NCBI RefSeq assembly: GCF_004127445.1
Contig: NZ_QEXM01000043.1
Span: 620,001-684,000, forward strand
Length of the DNA stretch: 64,000 nucleotides
DNA from: Streptomyces alfalfae
GTDB lineage: Bacteria; Actinomycetota; Actinomycetes; Streptomycetales; Streptomycetaceae
Direction: 5' to 3'
Position numbers and translations under genes: made by a program
In this document: one piece after another, positions 43,945-51,341 of the stretch
Numbering within the stretch: position 1 is the first letter of the stretch
Layout: the number at the start of each line of letters is the position of its first letter
The notes under the pieces: model-generated
What the model was told of the DNA's origin: nothing
The model's database searches: none
The model's input: only the letters and a program-made list of their open reading frames with translations

Positions 43945-44522
43945 GACTCCGCCAGGAGCCGCTGCTCGACCGCGGCCGCGCCGGCCCATTCCGAGCGGAG
44001 CAGGCCCACCATCACCGCGTCCACCCGCTTGCCCGCGGGCGTCGCCATGTGGGAGCGGGCCAGGCCCTCCCGCTGGAATCCCATGCGGTCGCACATGGCC
44101 AGGGCGGCCGGGTTGATGACCGCGACCTGTCCGGCGAGGCGGTGCACGGACTCGTCGGCGAAGAGCGCGTCCAGGGCGAGGGCCATGCAGGCGGTGCCGA
44201 TGCCCCGCCGGCCGAGTGTCTCCACTCCCGGCGCGGTGACCGTGTCGCCGCTCCAGGTTCCCTCGAACCCGGACGGCGCGTAGAACTGGGCCGACAGCAC
44301 GCCGAATCCCGGCAGTTCGACGAACCAGCCCTTCATCACGCCCTGTTCCATCAGGGCCAGCAACTGCTCGCGGGCCTGTTCGTAGCCTTGCGGAAAGGCG
44401 GTGTCGCCCATCGCGGCGAGGCGCTCGTCGGAGAAGATCTCTTCTACGAGGTGCTGGTCAGACAGCGTCGTGGGCCGTATCTTCAGCTCGCTCGGCAGCA
44501 TCCTGGACTCGGTGCCGGACAT
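43941..44522 (-). CDS. GNAT-family acyltransferase of the lanthipeptide operon
   Basis: A 193-residue GNAT-fold protein: LKIRPTTLSDQHLVEEIFSDERLAAMGDTAFPQGYEQ at the N-terminus, LGRRGIGTACMALALDALFADESVHRLAGQVAVINPAALAMCDRMGFQREGL with the CoA loop GRRGIGT and the NPAALAMCDRMGF core. ATG 44522 has GAGGAG upstream and overlaps the decarboxylase 3' end by 65 bases. In goadvionin biosynthesis a GNAT joins a polyketide acyl chain to the RiPP N-terminus. This protein may do the same with the aromatic acyl group, or simply acetylate. Confidence 0.85.
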   Translation of the reverse strand: MSGTESRMLPSELKIRPTTLSDQHLVEEIFSDERLAAMGDTAFPQGYEQAREQLLALMEQGVMKGWFVELPGFGVLSAQFYAPSGFEGTWSGDTVTAPGVETLGRRGIGTACMALALDALFADESVHRLAGQVAVINPAALAMCDRMGFQREGLARSHMATPAGKRVDAVMVGLLRSEWAGAAAVEQRLLAES

Positions 44523-45147
44523 GGGTCGCACTCTCCTCTTCGGCAGGGACGGACGTTGACGCGCGGAGACGTGTCGTCAGCTCTTCAACGACCGCTTCTG
44601 GGGGCGCGCAGGCCCCCGGTGACAGCTCCCCGGTGGACACCGCGTGGCCCATGACCGGTCCGACGACGCCGTGCCCGTCCTGTCTGAGGACGCGCAGGGC
44701 GCGGCGGAGCGGACCGCCTTCGGCGGCTCCGGCCGCGACGGACGGCGCGAAGACCACCGGGGCCGTGGTGGACAGGACGATCGCGGCCGGGAGGCTGTCG
44801 GCCAGACCGAACGCGCACCGGGACAGGAAGTTCAGCGTGGCCGGCCAGACGATGACGCCCTGCGCCCAGTCGGCCCACTCGACGTGTGCGGGGCCGCTCT
44901 CCGCGGGCCAGTCGGGCGGCACGACGGGCCGTCCGGTGAGCGCCGCCAGCGCCCGCGGGGAGACGAAGTCGCGTCCGGCGGCGGTGAGGCAGACGGCGAC
45001 GTCGAAGCCGTACCCGAACTTCAACATGCCGACGAGGGACGGGAGTTGTGCCGCTCCGATCGCGCCGGCGCCGATCAGCAGGATGCGCTCGACGCCGGGC
45101 GGCTTGGCGGGGAGGCCGGGCGGGGGCCAGGCGGGGCCGGTGGTCAT
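44458..45147 (-). CDS. HFCD flavoprotein, peptidyl-cysteine decarboxylase (LanD/TvaF-like)
   Basis: A 229-residue flavoprotein. ERILLIGAGAIGAAQLPSLVGMLKFGYGFDVAVCLTAAGRDFVSPRALAALTG begins the HFCD fold. AHVEWADWAQGVIVWPATLNFLSRCAFGLADSLPAAIVLSTTAPVVFAPS holds the catalytic His and a PATLN segment at the place of the PASANT motif of EpiD-like decarboxylases. Such enzymes oxidatively decarboxylate a C-terminal Cys to an enethiolate, which then cyclises to AviCys or AviMeCys. The precursor ends in Cys49. ATGA overlap with the HopA1-like gene. Confidence 0.9.
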   Translation of the reverse strand: MTTGPAWPPPGLPAKPPGVERILLIGAGAIGAAQLPSLVGMLKFGYGFDVAVCLTAAGRDFVSPRALAALTGRPVVPPDWPAESGPAHVEWADWAQGVIVWPATLNFLSRCAFGLADSLPAAIVLSTTAPVVFAPSVAAGAAEGGPLRRALRVLRQDGHGVVGPVMGHAVSTGELSPGACAPPEAVVEELTTRLRASTSVPAEEESATHVRHRVQDAAERAEDTAHDAV

Positions 45148-46040
45148 GCCGCCTCCAGGGTCCGCAGTTGCCGCCGCGTCCGCTCCCAGGACGCGGCGAG
45201 CCGTGCCAGCACCGCTTCCAGCCCGTCGGCGCCCTCGGCGGCCCACGCGTCGACCAGGGCTCCGGCCCAGTGGTAGCCGATGCTCATGGCCGTGGCGCCC
45301 TCGTCCGCCCCGGGGGTCAGCGCGACGCCGACGCCGGGGTACAGGGCGACGCTGAATCCGGGCACGGACTCGGCCGGGTCCGCGCAGTTCGCCGCGGCCG
45401 TGGCGGCGACCCGCGCGAGGTCGTCCGCCGAGCAGTACAGGACGACGCAGTCCGCGCGGTCGAGCATCGCGGGCGAGCCGCCCACCTTGGCGGCGAACTC
45501 GACGCCGGCGCCGTGCAGCGAGCGAACCGTGCGGCACCACACGTCGAGCGCGTCGCCGGGCCGGGCGTGCAGGTACACCCGCGCGTCGGGGGCGCCGCCC
45601 GACCGGGGCGGCGTCCAGTGCACCCAGCGCGCTCCCACCTGGGTGGACAGCCCGTCGGTGACGACCGTCGCCTTCCCCGCGCCGGTCACCCGGACCTGGG
45701 AGTCGTCGAGTCGTATCTCGACGCCGTCCGGGCAGGTCACGACGGTCTGCCCGGCGTCCCGTGACACCAGGGCGAAGCCGGGGCGCTCATGGGTCAGGTC
45801 GCCCAGTCTGCGCGCCGCTTCGGCGACCATGCCGGAGTACGCGGCGCGGTCCGAGGGGAACGCGTCGGCGTTCCGTCCCGGCGCCGCGTGGACGGTGCGG
45901 TAGACGCGGTCGACGACGCTGTCCCGCAGGTCCCTCGGCATGTCCCGGGAGGCGTGCCCGTCCAGCGTTCGGCCGACGAGGCGGCGTACGCGGTCGAGCC
46001 GGTCGGCGTCCCGCGGCGGTGTCGGTTCAGGCGGGTACAT
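45144..46040 (-). CDS. HopA1-like protein (class V lanthipeptide lyase, LanY/TvaD-like)
   Basis: A 298-residue protein. LTHERPGFALVSRDAGQTVVTCPDGVEIRLDDSQVRV, GARWVHWTPPRSGGAPDARVYLHARPGDALDVWCRTVRSLHGAGVEFAAKVGGSPAMLDRADCVVLYCSADDLARV and SVALYPGVGVALTPGADEGATAMSIGYHWAGALVDAW follow the HopA1 family (YLH, FxAKV, DRxDxxVLY, PLTpGv-like and SFGxHR-like blocks). In class V lanthipeptides and thioamitides this family is a lyase that removes phosphate from phospho-Ser/Thr. It follows the kinase with a 14-base overlap. Only one HopA1-like gene is present. Confidence 0.88.
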   Translation of the reverse strand: MYPPEPTPPRDADRLDRVRRLVGRTLDGHASRDMPRDLRDSVVDRVYRTVHAAPGRNADAFPSDRAAYSGMVAEAARRLGDLTHERPGFALVSRDAGQTVVTCPDGVEIRLDDSQVRVTGAGKATVVTDGLSTQVGARWVHWTPPRSGGAPDARVYLHARPGDALDVWCRTVRSLHGAGVEFAAKVGGSPAMLDRADCVVLYCSADDLARVAATAAANCADPAESVPGFSVALYPGVGVALTPGADEGATAMSIGYHWAGALVDAWAAEGADGLEAVLARLAASWERTRRQLRTLEAA

Positions 46041-46869
46041 CGATCGCCCTCCAGCGTGCGGGGTCCAGCAGCAGTCCGCGGCCGAGACCGGCGAGCGTCC
46101 TCACGACGCGGTCGAAACGGGTTTGCGAGGCGCGCATCAGCGCGCGCGAGAGCAGGCTGCCGCCCACCGCTCCGCTCAGCAGGTCCGGGTCGAGCCGCCG
46201 GTGGCCGTGCTCCCGGTAGGCGGCCAGCACGACTCGCACGTGCCCGGTCGCCCGGCCCAACGACGCCCGGAGCTCCTCCTGGGCCTCGACGCCCTTGGGG
46301 GCGTCGAGCAGGGTCAGTTGGTCGTACAGCAGCGAACCGCACAGAGAGCCGAGGTCCGCCTCGGGTCGGCCCAGTCCGGCGCACTCCCAGTCGATGAGCA
46401 TCGGGCCGCCGTCCGCCACGACGACGTTGTTCGTCCTCGCGTCGCCGTGACACCAGACATCGCCCGTCGACAGCGCGGCCTGGACGGCACGGCCCCGGCT
46501 TCGCAGGGCCTCGTCGCCGTGCAGCTCGCCGATCAGCCGGCGCTGCGTGGCCGCGAGGCCCGCCCAGGCCCGCAGGGGCAGCGGCTCCCAGGGCAGCGAC
46601 TCCAGGACGACCTCGCCGCCGCCCGGCGGGTCGGCGGCGTGCAGCGTCGCCAACGCCCGTGCCACGTGCCGCAGGTGCGCGATCGTCGCGGCGCCGCCCT
46701 GAAGGCGTGCGTCGAGACGCGGGCCGGTGACCTCGGCCAGGGCCGGGCGTCCCGGTCCGGCGCCGACGACCCGGGGGGCGAGCGGGACACCCGGGGAGAC
46801 CTCGATGCCGGCGGCCCAGCGGACGACCTCGTCCTCGCGCGGGCGAGCCGAGGCTTCGGTGATCGTCAT
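46027..46869 (-). CDS. APH-like Ser/Thr kinase of a class V lanthipeptide synthetase (LanK/TvaC-like)
   Basis: A 280-residue aminoglycoside-phosphotransferase-fold protein. The Brenner motif WCHGDARTNNVVVADGGPMLIDWECAGLGRPEADLGSL gives His141, Asp143, Asn147/148 and the metal Asp160. In thioamitide and class V lanthipeptide clusters this family phosphorylates precursor Ser/Thr so that the HopA1-like partner can eliminate phosphate. I start at ATG 46869 (GGAGG upstream); the frame is open to 46902. It is the first enzyme gene after the precursor, separated by 211 bp containing a hairpin. Confidence 0.9.
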   Translation of the reverse strand: MTITEASARPREDEVVRWAAGIEVSPGVPLAPRVVGAGPGRPALAEVTGPRLDARLQGGAATIAHLRHVARALATLHAADPPGGGEVVLESLPWEPLPLRAWAGLAATQRRLIGELHGDEALRSRGRAVQAALSTGDVWCHGDARTNNVVVADGGPMLIDWECAGLGRPEADLGSLCGSLLYDQLTLLDAPKGVEAQEELRASLGRATGHVRVVLAAYREHGHRRLDPDLLSGAVGGSLLSRALMRASQTRFDRVVRTLAGLGRGLLLDPARWRAIDVPA

Positions 46870-46966
46870 GACTGTCGTCGCCTCCAGAGGTTCCGCTAGC
46901 ATTCGGGCGTGGTACCGGGCGGCTGACTCCGGGGCTCATTCCGCGAGTTGTCCGCCGTGCAAGGTC

Positions 46967-47002
46967 GGCGGCCCCCCTCCAGGCAATGGGCTGGGGACCG
47001 CC
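46967..47002 (-). terminator. Hairpin between precursor and modification genes
   Basis: Imperfect inverted repeat (GGCGGCCCCC... / ...GGGGACCGCC) in the 211-bp gap between the precursor stop and the kinase start. Leaky terminators here are common in RiPP operons and raise precursor mRNA above enzyme mRNA. No further small gene is seen in the gap. Confidence 0.55.
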
Positions 47003-47080
47003 ACCTCGTGTGGAAAAGGTGGTCGGCATGCGGCGACATCACTTTCTGCCGCGTGCCGGCCGCCCGTCACTGCGGGAAGA

Positions 47081-47230
47081 TCAGCAGTGGATCATGAAGG
47101 TGTAGATGATCGAACCGACGGCGGTCGGCATGAGCGACGGGTCCGTCTCCAGCTCCGTCAGGGCCGCGACGTCGTCGCCGTCGAGCAGCTCGGCCAGAAC
47201 ATCCTCGACCACGATCTCGGTGGCGCTCAT
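47081..47230 (-). CDS. RiPP precursor peptide (class V lanthipeptide / AviMeCys type)
   Basis: A 49-residue peptide from the ATG at 47230; the minus strand reads GGAG seven bases before it. The leader (residues 1 to about 30) is strongly acidic: MSATEIVVEDVLAELLDGDD then VAALTELETD. The C-terminal part is SLMPTAVGSIIYTFMIHC (32-49). It ends in His-Cys, with Thr44 five residues before Cys49. That gives the Thr-x-x-x-His-Cys hexapeptide of thioamitide cores such as thioalbamide, where the ring is AviMeCys; the Ser-[VL]-Met start is also similar. Ser32, Thr36, Ser40 and Thr44 can be dehydrated, there is no second Cys, and Tyr43 could be glycosylated. The kinase, HopA1-like lyase and Cys decarboxylase follow directly. 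The exact leader cleavage site is unknown. The gene is below usual ORF cut-offs. Confidence 0.9.
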   Translation of the reverse strand: MSATEIVVEDVLAELLDGDDVAALTELETDPSLMPTAVGSIIYTFMIHC

Positions 47231-47729
47231 AGGAGAACTCCTTTTTGAGGTTTCGTGCGCCCGGAAGAGAACGCACGGAATGCGATGAGTAATCGCTGAC
47301 TCTTACAGAAACAAACTCGGCCTCATTAAGAATGATCCGCGCTTGCCTGGATCATCTTTGGTCACACGGCCCCCCGGATTCAAGGCCCCACCTGCGCCCA
47401 ACACTTTGCGTGACCCGGGGCGGTCCGGCAGTCGGCCCCGGCCTTCGGCCCACGATCTGCGGAAACGTAATGCAGGTTGCTCGGCCCGACGTTTTTCCGG
47501 CCGCCGCACCCGGAAAACCGGTCTGGCTCCACTAGCACTCTTCTCACCCTCCGTACTAGCTTCAGTCGTCAATCCAGCGCCGGCGCCGCGCGGGTGACGG
47601 GCCGCGGGCGGACGTGTGAACGCGGCCGGCGGGCAGACCCGGCGCGGAACGCGGCGGTGCCCGCCGGGCGCCAGGCGGCCAGATGGCCGCACGGCGCCCG
47701 ACGGGCACCCGAGAAGAAGCCGGTCGTCG
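47231..47729 (-). promoter_or_regulatory. Promoter region of the lanthipeptide operon
   Basis: 499 bp without a gene between the precursor and the GntR regulator. It is notably AT-richer near the precursor. Two inverted repeats stand out: GCGAT-GAGTA-ATCGC (47282-47296) and ATGATCC-N10-GGATCAT (47332-47355), both within about 130 bases of the precursor start. They are candidate operators for the adjacent GntR-type regulator. The distal part (47390-47729) is GC-rich with no recognisable signal. Confidence 0.6.
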
Positions 47730-48200
47730 TCAGGTCAGGGCCGCGCGTGCCCCCTGGCCCGCAGCGGTCCGCGCGGGTTTGGCCCGCGGAATGCGCTGCA
47801 CGGCGGAGACGATCACCGACCGGGGGATTCCCGACGCATCCGCCAGGTTGACCACCTTCTGGAGCTGTTCGGAGATGTCGCCCATCCCCACCGGCTGAGC
47901 GGAGCGGGTGACGACCGCCCCGCGGCCGCGTCCGAAATCGATCATGCCCTCACTGCGCAGCATGCGGAGGGCCCGCAGTATCGTGTTCTTGTTCGCGCCG
48001 CACTTCTCGCCCAGTTCACCGGCCGAGGGGAGATAGTCACCTTCGGCATACGCTCCGGCGAGTATTTCCCAGCGTAACCGGTTCTTTATCTGGACATACA
48101 GCGGCAACGACGAGTCGGTCGCCGGCTGCTCCTCCCGGTGCATATGAGGCGGACATTCCCGCAAGGAAGGAGTCGCCCCCCTGTCCGGATGCGATGCCAT
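47730..48200 (-). CDS. GntR-family (YtrA-like) transcriptional regulator
   Basis: A protein of about 156 residues with a GntR winged helix: LPLYVQIKNRLRWEILAGAYAEGDYLPSAGELGEKCGANKNTILRALRMLRSEGMIDFGRGRGAVV. A short helical tail (ISEQLQKVVNLADASGIPRSVIVSAVQRI) follows in place of a ligand domain, which is the YtrA subfamily build. The start is uncertain (ATG 48200, ATG 48143, or the longer frame to 48278). It is on the same strand as the operon and directly upstream of it, so a pathway regulator is likely; some YtrA regulators respond to cell-wall antibiotics. Confidence 0.88.
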   Translation of the reverse strand: MASHPDRGATPSLRECPPHMHREEQPATDSSLPLYVQIKNRLRWEILAGAYAEGDYLPSAGELGEKCGANKNTILRALRMLRSEGMIDFGRGRGAVVTRSAQPVGMGDISEQLQKVVNLADASGIPRSVIVSAVQRIPRAKPARTAAGQGARAALT

Positions 48201-49112
48201 TCGTCCCGCTCTTCTGTCAGCACAACGACAATGTCCCGGCCCGGCTTCGTTCGGCCTCAGTGAAGATTCCATCGACACCTTCCCTCTCCCCGCGTCGGCC
48301 CCAGGGGGGCGACACCAAGAGACAGGCCGCCAGGCGTCTTCCCCCCGGGGCCCAGACCCCGTTCACACCGCCTCGGTTCGCCGCCGTCGCGGCCCGGGGG
48401 TGTGATCGTATGACTCCGTGGCATCAACTCATGTGTCAGATGTTTATGTCAACGGCCTTATGGAGGTGGCAGTTCAGCTTCCGGTGTGCCCTTGTCGCAG
48501 CGCCTGACCGACCCCGACGGGGCATTTCAGAGACGTTTCCACGGGTGTGCTCACCGAGTCGGCAATCCGCTTCTCATGCGCCCCCCCGCCCTCCACTTCT
48601 CATGACGCGAAAGGGCCGAAACGCGCTTCATACGATTCCACTTCGACGCGCCGACTCCGGAAGTCCGCTGGTGGAACGAGATGATCGGCACGGACGTGAC
48701 ACCTCCGAGCCGGGAGGCGGAATCTGCCATCCAGTCATTCCGCATACCCCTCCCGCACACGTCTCCGGCCTTCGCACGAGCAAGCGGCGGGCCAAGAGGG
48801 CCGGTTTCCCGGTGACCTCATCCGGTGGCGCCGCCTTCGCGTGCGGGCTTCCACTCATGTGTATGCGCTTCTGACGCCCGGCGTCACATCAGTCGATGGA
48901 CCGCCGATCGCTCCGCCTCTCACATCTCACGCGTCGCGTTCGACTACTTTCGGCCAGTGACGGGCGGCCCTCGTGCGGCGCCGTGGGCCCCTGTTCCGTC
49001 CGCCGTTCCGGGGACCCGCCGAGAGTTGACGGGTCACGAGCCGCTTGTGGAGACTTCCTACTTCAGGTCAAATCACCGGAGTTCAAGCCGCAGCCGCGAC
49101 GGAGTGGGTCTC
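48201..49112. other. 912-bp region without a convincing gene
   Basis: Between the GntR and XRE regulators. Base composition is less GC-rich than its surroundings (for example around 48405-48475) and open frames lack the normal third-position G/C bias. It should contain the promoters of both flanking regulators. I see no tRNA, integrase or terminal repeat. It may mark the right-hand boundary of the biosynthetic cluster. Confidence 0.5.
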
Positions 49113-49571
49113 ATGTCAGAGCAACTGGGCCGTAGTTTCGCCGACATGCTCAACCAGCTGTTCGCGACCGTCCGTCCCGACGCCGAGCACGAGTACAGCA
49201 ACGAGCGGGTCGCCGCGGCCATCCGGCGGACCGGCGTCTCCATCTCCCAGAGCTACATCTGGCAGCTGCGCAAGGGCAAGAAGACCAACCCGAGCCTCAA
49301 GCACCTCAAGGCACTGGCCGACTTCTTCGGGGTGCCCACCGCCTACTTCGTCGAGGACCAGACCACGGCCCGCGTGACGGCCCAACTGGAGCTCCTCGCC
49401 GCGGAGCAGGCCCGTCAGCAGGAGGCCCCGCACGGCGACGACGTGCGGCTCATGGCGATGCGCGCGGGTCAGCTCTCCCAGGAGCACCGCAAGCAGATCA
49501 TGGACCTTCTCGACGTCGTCTTCCGCCTCGAACAGGCGGAGCAGGGCAAGGCCGACGGCCGAATGGCGTGA
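49113..49571 (+). CDS. XRE-family transcriptional regulator
   Basis: A 152-residue protein. The N-terminal helix-turn-helix is of XRE type (YSNERVAAAIRRTGVSISQSYIWQLRKGKKTNPSLKHLKALADFFGVPTAYF). A C-terminal helical dimerisation-like segment (EHRKQIMDLLDVVFRLEQAEQ) completes it. The longer open frame upstream lacks coding character; ATG 49113 has GGAG at a suitable distance. It stands in front of an ImmA/IrrE metalloprotease gene, a pairing in which the protease may cleave the XRE protein on induction. Confidence 0.92.
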   Translation: MSEQLGRSFADMLNQLFATVRPDAEHEYSNERVAAAIRRTGVSISQSYIWQLRKGKKTNPSLKHLKALADFFGVPTAYFVEDQTTARVTAQLELLAAEQARQQEAPHGDDVRLMAMRAGQLSQEHRKQIMDLLDVVFRLEQAEQGKADGRMA

Positions 49572-49654
49572 ATCCTGCTGGTCCCCGGCACACGCTCGAA
49601 TGTTGACTTCGCGGCGGGGGAACCTGCCGAGAGGCACGGCGACGGAGAGGGCCG

Positions 49655-50170
49655 TTGAAAGAACGCGAACTACGACGGCACTGCAAGCGCACTCTCCGGT
49701 CCCTGGGCATCCAGCCGCCCCTGCGGGTCCGCGAGCTCTGCCGGCTGCTGGGTGAACACCGCGGCCGTCCCATCCGGCTGGTGCCCTACTCGCTGCCGGT
49801 CCCGGGCCCCTCCGGCCTCTGGATCGCCACCGGGAAGACCGACTACATCGTCTTCCAGAGCGAGACCAGCAAAGCACATCAGGACCACATCATCCTTCAT
49901 GAAATCGGCCATATGATGGCCGGTCATCAGAGCCCCGCGGCGGGCGCGGAACTCTGGCGGACCATGCTGCCCGACATCTCCCCGAGCGTCATCACGAGCA
50001 TGCTGGGGCGTACGTCGTACGACGAGGACCGCGAACGCGAGGCGGAACTCGTCGCCACCATCATCCTCGAATGGGCCTCCGTGCTCGATGTCGTCAGCCC
50101 GCGGAAATCGGCGGACCCCGGGACCCACCTCGTCCAGTCCGCTCTCGACGACCGCCAAGGGTGGCTGTGA
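49655..50170 (+). CDS. ImmA/IrrE-type metallopeptidase
   Basis: A 171-residue protein starting at a TTG (49655) with GGAGAGG upstream. The zinc-peptidase motif is intact: IILHEIGHMMAGHQ (HExxH), with a downstream acidic stretch DEDREREAELVATIILEWA supplying the third ligand region. The N-terminal CKRTLRSLGIQPPLRVRELCRLLGEHRGRPIRLVPYSL is typical of Streptomyces family members. It overlaps the downstream membrane-protein gene by GTGA. It probably acts on the XRE regulator upstream; alternatively a toxin-like role. Confidence 0.9.
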   Translation: MKERELRRHCKRTLRSLGIQPPLRVRELCRLLGEHRGRPIRLVPYSLPVPGPSGLWIATGKTDYIVFQSETSKAHQDHIILHEIGHMMAGHQSPAAGAELWRTMLPDISPSVITSMLGRTSYDEDREREAELVATIILEWASVLDVVSPRKSADPGTHLVQSALDDRQGWL

Positions 50171-51309
50171 CGGTGCTCTCCCACGTGCTCGGGGCCGTTC
50201 TGTGCGTCGCGCTGGCCGTGAAGGTCGGTCAGCTGGCCAAGGCCCCCTCCGACAAGCTGCTCCAGGCCGTGACGCTGTGCATCGTCTGCGCGGCCGCGTC
50301 CTTCCCGCTCGGCACCGGGGGCGGGCAGCGGTGGACCGACGCGCTCGTCGGCGACGGAACCGCCAAGCTGCTCCAGAACGTCCTGCTGCTCTGCGCCCTG
50401 CACTTCCTGAGCCGCTTCTTCCTCCACTCGGCGGCGGACCGCGACACCGGTGTCCGCCGCGCCCGCAGGGACGTGCTGCCGCTGGGAGTCACCGTCGTCG
50501 TCATCACCGCGGCGATGGTGATGACACCGCACGGCGAACGGAACCACGTGTACGCCACGGCGAACATGCGACTGGCGGGGGTGTTCGTCTTCTACCTGGC
50601 CGCCGGGACCTATCTGATCTACGCGCTCGCCATGTCCCTGCGGTGGGCCGCGCGGCACGCCCGCGCGTCGACCGGACCGCTGGCCACCGGGCTGTGGCTC
50701 GTGGTCGTCGCGCTGGCCGCCATGGTGATGGCCGGCTGCACCCGTGCGGTGCTCAACGTGGCCCGCTGGCTCGGCGGCGACGTCTCCGCGCCCGTCGTCA
50801 CGGGCGGCAAACTCCTGCTCGACATCGCCATCCCGCTCTTCGTCCTGGGGCTGATCTACGCGCCGCTCACCGTCCGCTGGGCGACCGCGCGCCTGTGGTT
50901 CCACCGCCTGCGGACCTACCACCGCCTGACCCCGCTGTGGACGGCGCTGCACCGCGCCTTCCCCGAGGACTCCCTCGACAGGGCGCCCACCGGCGCCTGG
51001 AGCGACACCCTGCGGCTCACCGGGGTGCACCGCAGGTACTACCGCCGCGTCATCGAATGCCGGGACGGCCTCGTGCGCGTGAGCCCCTACATCGCCCAGA
51101 TCGCGTCCGCCGAGGGGCACTCGGCGGGGCTGGGCCTCGACGTGGCCGCGCGGCACCTGCCCGCGGCCCTGCACGCGTACGCCGCGGGTGACCCCGCGCC
51201 CTCGCAGGCCGTCCCGGTGGCCCTGCCCGGCGGCGACGACCTCGAAGACGACGTACGCCAGCTCACGGCGCTCTCCGACGCGCTCAGAACCGCACGGCCC
51301 CGCACCTGA
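50167..51309 (+). CDS. MAB_1171c-type multi-pass membrane protein
   Basis: A 380-residue protein with about seven hydrophobic segments in the first 240 residues (VLGAVLCVALAVKVGQLA, LLQAVTLCIVCAAASFPLG, LGVTVVVITAAMVM, LAGVFVFYLAAGTYLIYALAMSL, GLWLVVVALAAMVMAGCTRAVL, LLLDIAIPLFVLGLIYAPLTV). A cytoplasmic C-terminal domain (RTYHRLTPLWTALHRAFPE...RRYYRRVIECRDGLVRVSPYI) follows. The same trio (XRE, ImmA/IrrE, this membrane protein) recurs in streptomycetes. Function unknown; family name by recognition of layout. Confidence 0.75.
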   Translation: MTVLSHVLGAVLCVALAVKVGQLAKAPSDKLLQAVTLCIVCAAASFPLGTGGGQRWTDALVGDGTAKLLQNVLLLCALHFLSRFFLHSAADRDTGVRRARRDVLPLGVTVVVITAAMVMTPHGERNHVYATANMRLAGVFVFYLAAGTYLIYALAMSLRWAARHARASTGPLATGLWLVVVALAAMVMAGCTRAVLNVARWLGGDVSAPVVTGGKLLLDIAIPLFVLGLIYAPLTVRWATARLWFHRLRTYHRLTPLWTALHRAFPEDSLDRAPTGAWSDTLRLTGVHRRYYRRVIECRDGLVRVSPYIAQIASAEGHSAGLGLDVAARHLPAALHAYAAGDPAPSQAVPVALPGGDDLEDDVRQLTALSDALRTARPRT

Positions 51310-51341
51310 GCGTGCCGGGAGTCGAACCTCTCCCGCCGGTC

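Noticed and set aside
24314..48200. Thioamitide cluster
   Set aside because: The precursor tail, kinase, HopA1-like and decarboxylase genes fit, but no YcaO or TfuA gene is present, so thioamides are not expected unless encoded elsewhere.
48201..49112. A 226-residue + strand frame at 48194-48874
   Set aside because: Poor codon bias, unusual Cys/Met-rich composition and no ribosome site; treated as non-coding.
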